Shown here: positions 16,406-25,140 of the stretch, piece after piece | How the letters are laid out: each line of letters begins with the position of its first letter | Position numbering within the stretch: position 1 is the first letter of the stretch | Assembly: GCA_949298955.1 (NCBI GenBank) | Contig: CASFYQ010000001.1 | Coordinates: 124,001-188,000, forward strand | DNA length: 64,000 nt | Direction of reading: 5' to 3' | DNA from: an uncultured Bacteroidales bacterium | GTDB lineage: Bacteria; Bacteroidota; Bacteroidia; Bacteroidales; Barnesiellaceae | Notes under the pieces: generated by a model | Told to the model about the DNA's origin: nothing | The model's input: the letters and a program-made list of their open reading frames with translations, nothing else | Database searches by the model: none | Translations under genes and position numbers: made by a program

Positions 16406-18070
16406 TCATTTTGCCTCGACTTTCGGTGTATCTCTCCTTGCCCGGACTATACATTTATCTATTGATGAATTTATGTGCTCGACGGCATATTGTAGCTGCC
16501 GATTGGGAATTGAAGCCGATAACTCGTCCAATTCGATAGGGGTCAAAGTCCGTTGCTGCGATTGCATGAGTTTCACGGCCCGACGTGCATCGAGCAACTG
16601 TCGGGTAAAATCGTCTGAACGGCCGAAACAGGCATGATAAATTTCTTTTCGTCGCAACCTCAACTTTTCTTCGCGCATTGATATTTGTTCTTTTTCGCAT
16701 CTTTTGTTGAACTGTTCAATAATGCTCTGGGCATTTTCAGGAGGCAATTTGCTTTCGCCCAAGGCAAATTTCAGAGCCTCTTTTTCATCGGACGATACGA
16801 TGACTCCTCTTATTTCGAGAGCCTCGATAAACTCGGTACTACTCCAATCGGGTGGAGCCATCGAAGCTTCCCGGTTTTCAAGCAATGTAATAAAAGGCAG
16901 ATAGTATTCCGAAGCAACCGACGATGGGTTATTGAGTGGAGAAAATATAGCGAATAATGTATCTGTTTTTTGAAAAATATCACATTCGCAATTAGTGTAT
17001 TTGTTCTTAATATCATTATATACAATTAGATGCGATAAAAATAGATAGTAATGGTTTAAAATGGAGAGGAGGTAACTCTTCTTCGATAGCTTTCCAAAGG
17101 TCAAATCCCGATTCAGGAGTTCGAGTTTTGCTTTAAATTTATCAATTTCAAGTTGATGGTATCGCGCAGGAGTGAGCGAATACATGGCTTTGAGCCACTC
17201 TTCTGTCTCCGATACGTTTTGAAGCCGCACCTGTCGCAGTTCGTAGTTGGTTTGAGCGTTTCTACCTTGATAAATGAGGTGAGAGCAATTTTGTTCTATT
17301 TCTCCGATAAAGCGATAAGGGGCAAACAGCTCGTCAAGGGAGACCTGAATGTCGAGCGTATCGGACGGTTCGATGTAAAACGACAGGTATCGGTCACCCA
17401 AAATCAATCTTTGTTGCATGGGGTGGCAAACAGGGATTTGAATCGAGAAAGTACCGTTGTTGGCGATAGGCACCGTGAGGATAGTTTGCCGTCCGGTAAA
17501 GAGGTCGGTCAGTACGATTTTCCCGTCGGGTATGTTCAGCCGTTTATGATAGCCTATGAGTTTTCCCCGCAGCAAGGCACTGTCGGGCTCAAAAGTAATG
17601 GCCGGGAATGGAGGACTCGGTGTTGGTCGAGGAAGTTGTGGAGCAAGTGCTGTTTTTTGCTTTTGAGAGAGAGTAATTCCGATAATACGTATTTCACCCG
17701 ATAATCTATTTCCTGTCAGGTCAAATTTGTTGAGCGAGGGCGGAAGAGCCGGAAAATCCATCTCGATACCGATTGTACTGTCGTTTTCGAATTGGAAGAT
17801 ACGGTTGAAATCGACTCCGTCGATGTCTCTCACCTTGCCGGTGAACCGGCCTGTGCTGTCTTGTATGACCCAGTCGTCGTGCAGGGTGAGTGTAGTGTGA
17901 GGTAACTGTTTCAGGGTGATGTACAACCGGCTCATCGTGTCTCGCAGCAGAATGCTGTCGACGGTGACTGTCGGGGTGTTGCGGGCCGTCCATGCCGGAG
18001 CGATAATCATACGCTCGGCCCGAAGCGATGGGACGGTCAGCAAAAGGAGGAGTAATAAAAAGGCTCTCAT
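16406..18070 (-). CDS. Secreted protein of unknown function
   Basis: I do not recognise the family with confidence. The 554 residues begin with a signal peptide (MRAFLLLLLLLTVPSLRA). The N-terminal half (about 20-270) is beta-rich, resembling the pre-domain of Bacteroidetes TlpA-like lipoproteins: WVIQDSTGRFTGKVRD, then a Pro-rich linker near 165-180, then GKLIGYHKRLNIPDGKIVL and SFYIEPSDTLDIQV. The C-terminal half is helical and charged, with no thioredoxin CxxC. ATG 18070 was chosen because it opens the signal peptide; the longer reading runs into mazG. It follows mazG by 71 bases and may belong to the dsbD-mazG unit. Confidence 0.7.
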   Translation of the reverse strand: MRAFLLLLLLLTVPSLRAERMIIAPAWTARNTPTVTVDSILLRDTMSRLYITLKQLPHTTLTLHDDWVIQDSTGRFTGKVRDIDGVDFNRIFQFENDSTIGIEMDFPALPPSLNKFDLTGNRLSGEIRIIGITLSQKQKTALAPQLPRPTPSPPFPAITFEPDSALLRGKLIGYHKRLNIPDGKIVLTDLFTGRQTILTVPIANNGTFSIQIPVCHPMQQRLILGDRYLSFYIEPSDTLDIQVSLDELFAPYRFIGEIEQNCSHLIYQGRNAQTNYELRQVRLQNVSETEEWLKAMYSLTPARYHQLEIDKFKAKLELLNRDLTFGKLSKKSYLLSILNHYYLFLSHLIVYNDIKNKYTNCECDIFQKTDTLFAIFSPLNNPSSVASEYYLPFITLLENREASMAPPDWSSTEFIEALEIRGVIVSSDEKEALKFALGESKLPPENAQSIIEQFNKRCEKEQISMREEKLRLRRKEIYHACFGRSDDFTRQLLDARRAVKLMQSQQRTLTPIELDELSASIPNRQLQYAVEHINSSIDKCIVRARRDTPKVEAK

Positions 18071-18141
18071 TGGAATATTCGTCAAGATAATATAACGAAT
18101 AAACAAATGAGAGCTTTTGTAAGTTCGGTTCGGGAGCGAGG

Positions 18142-18930
18142 TTACAGCCCTTTTCGTTTGGCTTCGTCCCAAATGGCGTCCATTTCGGCGAGCGTCATAT
18201 CTTTGAGATTTTTTCCTTTTTGCAAAGTTTCGTGTTCGAGGTAATTGAACCGGCGGATAAATTTTTGGTTTGTGTGTTCCAAAGCATTCTCGGGGTTGAT
18301 TCCGTAGAGCCTTGCCGCATTGATAAGGCTGAAAAACAGGTCGCCAAACTCGCTCTCCATATTCTCAGGGTTCATGTGGTCGATTTCGTTTTTCAATTCT
18401 CCAAACTCCTCGTATACCTTGTCCCAAACTTGCGACCGTTCTTCCCAGTCAAACCCCACGTTGCGGGCCTTGTCTTGGATACGGTAGGCTTTAATTAGAG
18501 CCGGGAGAGCCGAGGGTACTCCTTCGAGTACGGTTTTATTACCCCCTTTCTCTTTCAGTTTCAACTGTTCCCAATTCTGCTCCACCTCGCTCGAACCGTC
18601 GACATGAGTCGAACCGAATACGTGCGGGTGACGGAAAATAAGCTTGTCGCAAAGGGCGTTGCACACATCGGCAATATCGAAGGTGCCGTTTTCTTCGCCG
18701 ATTTTTGCATAGAAAGCAATGTGCAGCAGCACATCGCCCAGCTCTTTTTTGGTTGCCTCGTTGTCGTGGCGAATGAGGGCGTCGCACAATTCGTATGTCT
18801 CCTCTATGGTGTTGGGACGCAGGCTCTCGTTGGTCTGCTTGTGGTCCCAAGGGCATTTCTCGCGTAAAATGTCGAGTATGTCGATAAGGCGACCGAATGC
18901 TTCTGTCTTTTCTTCTCTTGTGTGTGACAT
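18142..18930 (-). CDS. mazG: Nucleoside triphosphate pyrophosphohydrolase MazG
   Basis: MazG hydrolyses (d)NTPs to the monophosphate and pyrophosphate, thereby cleaning damaged nucleotides from the pool. At 262 residues this is the full-length two-domain form. The first domain has CPWDHKQTNESLRPNTIEE and the metal motif EETYELCDA plus KKELGDVLLHIAF (E-x3-D); the second repeats it as EEFGELKNE and ESEFGDLFFSLINAARL. It begins 11 bases after dsbD on the same strand, so the two form one operon. Confidence 0.95.
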   Translation of the reverse strand: MSHTREEKTEAFGRLIDILDILREKCPWDHKQTNESLRPNTIEETYELCDALIRHDNEATKKELGDVLLHIAFYAKIGEENGTFDIADVCNALCDKLIFRHPHVFGSTHVDGSSEVEQNWEQLKLKEKGGNKTVLEGVPSALPALIKAYRIQDKARNVGFDWEERSQVWDKVYEEFGELKNEIDHMNPENMESEFGDLFFSLINAARLYGINPENALEHTNQKFIRRFNYLEHETLQKGKNLKDMTLAEMDAIWDEAKRKGL

Positions 18931-18941
18931 AATCGTTTGTT

Positions 18942-20897
18942 TTATTTATTGAACGCTTTCAATCCGTTTTGCAGGAACTCGATAAATCGGGGTACACTCT
19001 CGTCGAAATCGTAGGGAGCAGCCAAAGGCCCACCTTTCTCGTTGATAATCACGTAGTAGGGTTGGGCGTTGGCTCCGAACTTGTAGCGTTGCAAGAAGCT
19101 CCATTTTTCGCCTACGGTCGTCAGTTTCACCTTTTTGCCGTTTTCGGTTACCGTGATGGGTTTGCTCAGTTTCTCTTTGTCGTCGACCATGAGTGTGATG
19201 AGCACGTATTGTTTTTCGAGAATCTCTTTTACTTTCGGGTCGGGCCATACCGAGGCTTCCATTTTGCGGCAGTTGACACAACCGTATCCCGAGAAATCGA
19301 TCAGTATTGGTTTCTTCTCTTTGCGGGCATAAGCCAACCCCTCGTCATAGTCGTCAAAGGCAGCGTGAACCTCCTGATTATACAGGTTGAAATCTTGGGT
19401 ATATAGCGGTGGAGCAAATGCGCTGATAGCTTTTAACGGGGCACCCCACAAGCCGGGTATCATGTATATCGAGAACGATAGTGATACGATAGCCAGAAAT
19501 AGTCGGGGCACCGACACGTGTTTCACCGGTGAGTCGTGTGCGAAGCTGATTTTGCCCAACAGATAGAATCCCAGCAGTGCAAAGATGACGATCCAAAGCA
19601 CCAGGAAAGTCTCTCGATCGAGAATGTGCCAGCCATAGGCCAAGTCGGCCACCGAAAGGAATTTGAGCGACAGAGCCAATTCGAGGAAGCCCAGCACCAC
19701 TTTGACCATGTTGAGCCAACCTCCCGATTTGGGCATTTGCTTCATGAGCGAGGGGAACATGGCAAACAAGGCAAACGGTATGGCCAAGGCAATGGCAAAA
19801 CCTCCCATACCTACGGCAGGAGCCAGTTTGCCTCCCCACGAGGCGGCTTCGACCAGCAGGGTGCCGATGATGGGGCCCGTGCAGGAGAAAGAGACCAATA
19901 CCAATGTGAAGGCCATGAAAAAGATTGCGATGATGCCGGTGGCCGTGTCGGCCTTGCGGTCGAGTTTGTTGCTCCACGAGGCAGGTAGGGTAATCTCGAA
20001 TGCACCGAAGAAAGAAACGGCAAACAGTACCAGCAGAGCAAAGAAAAGGATATTGAAAATGGCATTGGTAGCCAAGTCGTTCAAGGCACTGGCACCAAAC
20101 AGCAGGGTAATAAGTAGCCCTGCACCCACATAGATGACAATAATGGAGAGCCCGTACAGAATAGCTTCGCCGATGGCTTTGCGGCGACTCTGTTGCTTTT
20201 TGAGGAAGAAGCTTACCGTCAACGGAATCATGGGCCACACACAAGGAGTGAACAAAGCCAAAAGCCCTCCTACGAATCCCGATAAAAAGATGAACCATAG
20301 CGAATTGGAATGCATTACCCCGTTGGTGTCCATCGCTTGGATTTCTTCCACTACCGGCTGCCAGCCGGGTTGGTCGGTCAGGCTCGACGAGGTATTCTTG
20401 TTGAAATTAACGGGAACCAGTGCCGGTGCTGTGGTTGTTTCGGCTTTATTTTCACCGAAAGAAAACTCATATTTGGTTGGTGGCAGACAAGTCTTGTCGT
20501 TACAAGCCTGGTAGGTGATATGGCCGGTGATTTTGAAATTGTCGGGGTCTTCGATTTTCACGGACTGTTTGAAGTCGGCTTTGGAATTGTACCAACTCAA
20601 TTTCATGCCAAACAGGGCGCTGTATTCTTCATGCGGTTGCTTGGCCGGGACAATTTCGCCTGCCAGTGAAACATGAGACAGTTCGTCGAACGAAAACGAT
20701 GTGGCAATGGGGCCTCCGGCGGGAATATCGGTCGCATACAAGTGCCACCCGTCTTCGATAAAAGCTTGGAAAACAATCTCTTTTTCCTGCCCTTCGCCCT
20801 GCAAGGAGACTCCCCATTGAACCGGTTCCAGAATTTGGGCCTGGAGGCCGATGCAGAGAAACAGGCTCACAATCGATAGAAGTAAACTTTTTCTCAT
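18942..20897 (-). CDS. dsbD: Thiol:disulfide interchange protein DsbD
   Basis: DsbD carries electrons from cytoplasmic thioredoxin across the inner membrane to periplasmic thiol proteins. The 651-residue protein has a signal peptide (about 1-20), the N-terminal periplasmic domain with redox pair C132/C137 (ACNDKTC), a membrane domain with LFTPCVWPMIPL (C219) and FSCTGPIIGTLL, and a C-terminal thioredoxin-like domain with GYGCVNC followed by a partner fold. All six redox cysteines are present. It has its own promoter (20919-20926) and is followed by mazG. Confidence 0.96.
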   Translation of the reverse strand: MRKSLLLSIVSLFLCIGLQAQILEPVQWGVSLQGEGQEKEIVFQAFIEDGWHLYATDIPAGGPIATSFSFDELSHVSLAGEIVPAKQPHEEYSALFGMKLSWYNSKADFKQSVKIEDPDNFKITGHITYQACNDKTCLPPTKYEFSFGENKAETTTAPALVPVNFNKNTSSSLTDQPGWQPVVEEIQAMDTNGVMHSNSLWFIFLSGFVGGLLALFTPCVWPMIPLTVSFFLKKQQSRRKAIGEAILYGLSIIVIYVGAGLLITLLFGASALNDLATNAIFNILFFALLVLFAVSFFGAFEITLPASWSNKLDRKADTATGIIAIFFMAFTLVLVSFSCTGPIIGTLLVEAASWGGKLAPAVGMGGFAIALAIPFALFAMFPSLMKQMPKSGGWLNMVKVVLGFLELALSLKFLSVADLAYGWHILDRETFLVLWIVIFALLGFYLLGKISFAHDSPVKHVSVPRLFLAIVSLSFSIYMIPGLWGAPLKAISAFAPPLYTQDFNLYNQEVHAAFDDYDEGLAYARKEKKPILIDFSGYGCVNCRKMEASVWPDPKVKEILEKQYVLITLMVDDKEKLSKPITVTENGKKVKLTTVGEKWSFLQRYKFGANAQPYYVIINEKGGPLAAPYDFDESVPRFIEFLQNGLKAFNK

Positions 20898-20918
20898 AAC
20901 AACTCTATTTTAGTGGCG

Positions 20919-20926
20919 CAAAGATA
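20919..20926 (-). promoter_or_regulatory. -7 box (TATCTTTG) for dsbD-mazG
   Basis: Minus-strand TATCTTTG lies 21 bases upstream of the dsbD ATG at 20897 and matches TAnnTTTG. Confidence 0.65.
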
Positions 20927-21033
20927 GTGCTTATCTGCCAAACGGAAAACCGATTTACAGATATGATTTGGGTAATAATAGATAAAATATGTAGATGAAC
21001 AAAAATAGTGTTCTCTATATGGATAATAATTTT

Positions 21034-21041
21034 TACCTTTG
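21034..21041 (+). promoter_or_regulatory. -7 box (TACCTTTG) for nrnA-DUF4827-glmM
   Basis: TACCTTTG predicts a transcript start near 21047, giving a leader of about 100 bases before the ATG at 21151, with a hairpin inside it. Confidence 0.6.
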
Positions 21042-21054
21042 TCCTGTAATGAGA

Positions 21055-21112
21055 GGCAAGCCCCGGCAAAATCGGAATCCCATATTGGGGAAATGCCGGC
21101 GTATGCCTTTTT
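21055..21112 (+). promoter_or_regulatory. Terminator-like hairpin in the nrnA leader
   Basis: Bases 21055-21107 fold with nested arms: GGCA (21055-21058) with TGCC (21104-21107), CCGGCA (21063-21068) with TGCCGG (21094-21099), and an inner CCC/GGG pair. A run of five T starts at 21108. It lies after the promoter and about 40 bases before the nrnA start, so it may act as an attenuator. No known riboswitch consensus is recognised. Confidence 0.5.
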
Positions 21113-21150
21113 ATGCAAATTAAAAAGTAAGAACCCGTTAACAGCAATAC

Positions 21151-22188
21151 ATGATTAACAAGATAATTGCGGAAGAAAAAATACAGCAAGTACGCAAGCT
21201 CATAGAGAAAAAAGAAAAAATCGTTATTACTTGCCATGTCTCTCCCGATGGCGACGCCATAGGTTCTTCGTTAGGGTTGTATCATTTTCTCGACGGACTG
21301 GGCAAAGAGGTCAATATCGTTGTTCCCGATTTGTTGCCGAAGAATCTGCTTTTCCTGAAAGGGACCAAAGAGATTGTCGTCTATACGCGCTATCCCGAGT
21401 TTGCCGAGAAACTGATGGCAGAGGCCGAACTCATTTTCTGCCTCGATTTCAATGCGCTTAACCGCATCGATCGATTGCAAAAGGCGGTAGCTCTTTCAGA
21501 GGCTAAAAAAGTACTTGTCGATCATCATCTCAATCCCGAGGAGTTTTGCGACGTTATCATCTCTTATCCCGAGGTAGCCTCGACCAGCGAGTTGATATTC
21601 CGCCTTATCTGCCGCATGGGCATGTTCGACCGCATGAGCCTCTATACGGCCGAAGCCATATATACGGGTATGATGACCGATACCGGGAACTTTACTTATA
21701 ACTCCAATACTCCCGAAATTTATTATATCATTGCCGAACTGGTGAAACTGGGCATCAACAAAGACCGCATCTATACGATGGTTTACAATACAAACTCTGT
21801 AGACAAGGTGCGATTAAACGGTTTTGCCGTGAGTGAGAAAATGGAGATTTTTCCCGAGTACAAGGCGGCTATGATTTCGCTTACGCGGGAGGAATTGAAA
21901 CGATACGACTACCACAAAGGCGATAGCGAAGGACTGGTGAATGTGCCGCTGGGTATCGAGGGTATTCGATTCTCGACGTTTTTGCGCGAAGATAAGGAGT
22001 ATATTAAAGTGTCGATGCGTTCCAAGGGATTCTTTCCCGTCAACAAAGTAGCCGCCGAGCATTTTAACGGTGGTGGCCATTTGAATGCGGCCGGAGGCGA
22101 ATTTCACGGCACGATGGAGGAAGCCCAAGCCTTGCTGCGCAGTATCTTGCCGCTCTATGACAAATATATGGTAAAAGAAAAAGAATAA
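21151..22188 (+). CDS. nrnA: DHH-family nanoRNase / pAp phosphatase NrnA
   Basis: NrnA-type DHH phosphoesterases degrade oligoribonucleotides of 2-5 bases and dephosphorylate pAp. The 345 residues contain the DHH domain, with HVSPDGDAIGSSLGL, the LIFCLDFNALNRI acidic motif, VDHHLNPE and MMTDTGNF, and the DHHA1 domain with the nucleotide-binding FNGGGHLNAAGG near 310-325. The length is standard. It opens an operon with the DUF4827-like lipoprotein (14-base gap) and glmM. The leader contains a terminator-like hairpin, suggesting control before this gene. Confidence 0.92.
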   Translation: MINKIIAEEKIQQVRKLIEKKEKIVITCHVSPDGDAIGSSLGLYHFLDGLGKEVNIVVPDLLPKNLLFLKGTKEIVVYTRYPEFAEKLMAEAELIFCLDFNALNRIDRLQKAVALSEAKKVLVDHHLNPEEFCDVIISYPEVASTSELIFRLICRMGMFDRMSLYTAEAIYTGMMTDTGNFTYNSNTPEIYYIIAELVKLGINKDRIYTMVYNTNSVDKVRLNGFAVSEKMEIFPEYKAAMISLTREELKRYDYHKGDSEGLVNVPLGIEGIRFSTFLREDKEYIKVSMRSKGFFPVNKVAAEHFNGGGHLNAAGGEFHGTMEEAQALLRSILPLYDKYMVKEKE

Positions 22189-22202
22189 TTGATTGATGAA
22201 TT

Positions 22203-22787
22203 ATGAATAAGTTAGCCCAAGTTTTTGTTGTTTTGTTTGCCGGTGTAGCCTTGTTGTCGTCATGCGACGACAGTAAGTCATATGCCGATTTGTTGAAAGA
22301 GGAAGAACGGGCCGTGAAAGCATTCTTGGCCGATAAGATAGTCATTAATGAAATTCCCGCCGATTCGGTGTTCATCTCTTTGCAGGATGTGCCCAATAAC
22401 GATACGTTGGCTGTCCCGTATTATAAGCTCGATACCGATGGAAATGTCTATATGCAGGTTCTCGAGCCCGGCTATATGGACAACCGTTTCGAGAAAGGGA
22501 ACGATGTAAATCTGCGTTATCTCCGTTATGATTTGAAGGCCTTGATGAATGGAGAAAACCCCGACCCGGTAGGGAACACCAATCCGGCCGACTACATCAC
22601 CATTCGTTTTGGAGAGACCACTCTATCCTCGACCACACAGTATGGCTCGGGTATACAGTATCCTATGTATTTCCTTGGAAATGAGTGTAAGGTGAATCTG
22701 CTTATCCGGGCCAAAGCCGGGTTTACCGTCGAGACCTCGACTGTGATGCCTTATTTATATTATATACGATATAATAAATCAAAATAA
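22203..22787 (+). CDS. DUF4827-like lipoprotein
   Basis: This 194-residue protein has a lipoprotein signal ending in the lipobox LLSSC (Cys near 21), followed by DDSKSYADLLKEEERAVKAFL. The body is beta-rich, with VYMQVLEPGYMDNRFEKGNDVNLRYLRYDLKAL and a YGSGIQYPMYFLGNECKVNLLI segment. I match it to the Bacteroidales DUF4827 family from memory; its layout recalls FKBP-like lipoproteins but no enzymatic residue can be named. It lies between nrnA and glmM with gaps of 14 and 6 bases, so it is co-transcribed with them. Function unknown. Confidence 0.7.
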   Translation: MNKLAQVFVVLFAGVALLSSCDDSKSYADLLKEEERAVKAFLADKIVINEIPADSVFISLQDVPNNDTLAVPYYKLDTDGNVYMQVLEPGYMDNRFEKGNDVNLRYLRYDLKALMNGENPDPVGNTNPADYITIRFGETTLSSTTQYGSGIQYPMYFLGNECKVNLLIRAKAGFTVETSTVMPYLYYIRYNKSK

Positions 22788-22793
22788 CAGTAT

Positions 22794-24185
22794 ATGTCTC
22801 TTATTAAATCTATTTCAGGAATCCGTGGCACAATCGGAGGTAAAGCCGGTGAAGGGCTCAATCCGCTCGATATTGTCAAGTTTACGGCAGCTTATGCTAC
22901 CTTTATTCGTGAAAATTCGCCAGTAAAGACCAATAAGATTGTCGTGGGACGCGACGCTCGCATTTCTGGCGAAATGGTAAAACACACCGTTATCGGTACC
23001 CTCATGGGCATGGGTTTCGATGTGGTAAACATAGGATTGGCCACTACGCCTACTACCGAACTTGCCGTGACCATGGAAAAGGCTTGCGGTGGTATTATCT
23101 TGACGGCCAGCCACAATCCAAAACAGTGGAATGCATTGAAACTGCTGAATGAGAAAGGTGAGTTCTTGAATGCCGCCGAAGGACAGGAGGTTTTGCGCAT
23201 TGCCGAGACCGAGGCTTTTGAGTTTGCCGAGGTCGATGATTTGGGGCAACTCTATGAAAACAATACCTATACGCAAAAGCATATCGAGAGTGTGCTGGCT
23301 CTCGACCTGGTCGATGTCGATGCCATTCGTGCTGCCGACTTTTCGGTGGCTATCGACTGTGTCGATTCGGTAGGGGGTATTGCTATTCCGGCCTTGCTGA
23401 AAGCCTTGGGGGTAAAAAACATCATCGAATTGAACTGTACTCCCGACGGAAAATTTCCGCATAACCCCGAACCTTTGCCCGAGAACCTCACCCAAATAGC
23501 CGGTGTGATGAAAGAGGGTCGAGCCGATGTGGGTTTTGTCGTAGACCCCGATGTAGACCGTTTGGCTATCGTTTGTGAGAACGGCGATATGTTTGTCGAG
23601 GAGTATACATTGGTCGCCGTGGCCGACTATGTATTGAAGCACACTCCCGGCAATACGGTGTCGAACCTTAGTTCGTCGCGGGCCCTCCGCGACGTGACCC
23701 GTTCGTATGGTCAGCAATATAATGCCTCGGCCGTAGGTGAGGTAAACGTAGTGACGTTAATGAAACAGACCGGAGCCGTTATCGGCGGTGAGGGTAATGG
23801 CGGAGTTATCTATCCTGCCAGTCACTACGGTCGCGATGCGCTGGTAGGTATCGCCCTGTTCCTTTCGCACTTGGCCAAGGAGAAAAAGACGGTGAGCCAG
23901 TTGAAAGCTACCTATCCGGCTTACAGCATTGCCAAGCAGAAGATACAGCTTACTCCCGATATCGACGTCGATGCCTTGTTGGCTGCCGTTAAAGACAAAT
24001 ATGCTCAATATGATATAACCGACATCGATGGCGTGAAAATCGATTTCCCCGATAGCTGGGTTCATCTGCGCAAATCGAATACCGAACCCATTATACGAGT
24101 TTACTCCGAGGCGCGCACTCCCGAGCTGGCCGAGGAGGCGGCTGCCGGTGTGATGGCTGTAATTGCCGAAATGACCAAGAAATAA
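22794..24185 (+). CDS. glmM: Phosphoglucosamine mutase
   Basis: GlmM converts glucosamine 6-phosphate to glucosamine 1-phosphate, the step before UDP-GlcNAc for peptidoglycan and LPS. The 463-residue alpha-D-phosphohexomutase has the catalytic phosphoserine S106 in ILTASHNPKQWN, the metal loop VDPDVDRLAIV, the sugar-binding GEGNGGVIYPASHYGRDAL, and the phosphate-binding RKSNTEPIIRVYSEA. The Bacteroidetes form is somewhat distant from E. coli GlmM; a phosphomannomutase activity is the alternative. It is the last gene of the nrnA operon and is followed by a strong hairpin. Confidence 0.9.
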   Translation: MSLIKSISGIRGTIGGKAGEGLNPLDIVKFTAAYATFIRENSPVKTNKIVVGRDARISGEMVKHTVIGTLMGMGFDVVNIGLATTPTTELAVTMEKACGGIILTASHNPKQWNALKLLNEKGEFLNAAEGQEVLRIAETEAFEFAEVDDLGQLYENNTYTQKHIESVLALDLVDVDAIRAADFSVAIDCVDSVGGIAIPALLKALGVKNIIELNCTPDGKFPHNPEPLPENLTQIAGVMKEGRADVGFVVDPDVDRLAIVCENGDMFVEEYTLVAVADYVLKHTPGNTVSNLSSSRALRDVTRSYGQQYNASAVGEVNVVTLMKQTGAVIGGEGNGGVIYPASHYGRDALVGIALFLSHLAKEKKTVSQLKATYPAYSIAKQKIQLTPDIDVDALLAAVKDKYAQYDITDIDGVKIDFPDSWVHLRKSNTEPIIRVYSEARTPELAEEAAAGVMAVIAEMTKK

Positions 24186-24214
24186 ACGAGGTTTCAAAAA
24201 CTCGTGTTAATACA

Positions 24215-24264
24215 ACGACAACCGAGGGGAGCCTGCTTCAAGCTATGCTCCCCTCGGTTGTCGT
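24215..24264. terminator. Bidirectional terminator between glmM and focA-like
   Basis: An 18-base arm (24215-24232, ending GAGGGGAGC) pairs perfectly with 24247-24264 (starting GCTCCCCTC) around a 14-base loop. It lies between two convergent genes. Confidence 0.85.
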
Positions 24265-24281
24265 ATTAGTGGTTTCAAATG

Positions 24282-25061
24282 TTATTTTTTATAGAGATAG
24301 GCGTAGATACACCCGACGAAAAATGCACCTCCTACAATATTCCCGAGGGTAGCCGGTATGAGGTTATCGATTAGGAATTGGATCCAGCCGACCGATGCAC
24401 CTTGCAGCATGCCTAACGGGATAAAGAACATATTGGCGATACTGTGCTCGTAGCCAATAGCAACGAAGCACATAACGGGGAACCATAGCCCCATCATCTT
24501 GCCCGCGGTAGAGTGTGCACTGAATCCCAGCCAAACGGCCAGGCAAACCAACCAGTTGGCGCCGATACCTTTTACAAAGACTACCCACCAGGGCATACTC
24601 ACCTTGGTTTGGGCTATTTGTACGATGGCGCTTTTCCAGGGGTCGGCATCGACTATGCCGGCAAACCCAATCATCACATATACAAAAAAGATTGCGCCTA
24701 TGAAATTACCGATGTAAACAAGTGCCCAGTTCCTTAATACGGGAACAATGCGATATTTTCGAGCCATCAGTCCCGGAATCAGTATGGCGTTGTTGCCGGT
24801 GAAAAGTTCTGCTCCGGCCAGCACAACCAAAATGAGACCCAGGGGGAACATACAACCCGACAGGAGTCGTTGTAATCCCGGATTACTTGCTGTCCATTCG
24901 GGAAACCCATATCCGATGAGTAGCGACAGAAGGCCTCCCATAGCGATGTAAATCCCGGCCAGTATGGCGGCGACAAGGGTGCGGGGTGTGGATAGTGCGA
25001 TTTTGTTTAGTGCGGCCCGTTCGGTTTGGGCGACGATTTCGGAAGGGGGTGAAAAAGACAT
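24282..25061 (-). CDS. Formate/nitrite transporter family channel (FocA/NirC)
   Basis: The 259-residue protein has six membrane segments and the FNT-family signatures: AGIYIAMGGLLSLLIG near the first pore helix, AGAELFTGNNAILI in the omega-loop region, GIGANWLVCLAVWLGFSAHSTAGKM and GYEHSIANMFFIPLG with the central pore histidine. FNT proteins pass formate, nitrite or hydrosulfide by proton-coupled transport. Substrate is not resolved here; formate export during fermentation is the likeliest role in a gut anaerobe. It follows the epimerase gene by 79 bases and no clear promoter box lies between. Confidence 0.9.
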   Translation of the reverse strand: MSFSPPSEIVAQTERAALNKIALSTPRTLVAAILAGIYIAMGGLLSLLIGYGFPEWTASNPGLQRLLSGCMFPLGLILVVLAGAELFTGNNAILIPGLMARKYRIVPVLRNWALVYIGNFIGAIFFVYVMIGFAGIVDADPWKSAIVQIAQTKVSMPWWVVFVKGIGANWLVCLAVWLGFSAHSTAGKMMGLWFPVMCFVAIGYEHSIANMFFIPLGMLQGASVGWIQFLIDNLIPATLGNIVGGAFFVGCIYAYLYKK

Positions 25062-25140
25062 AACGAATTATAACATTAAACGATATAAATAAGAGATTAA
25101 AAAACTGTATCGGGAAGGTGCAGCTTGGCGTTATTCGGGG

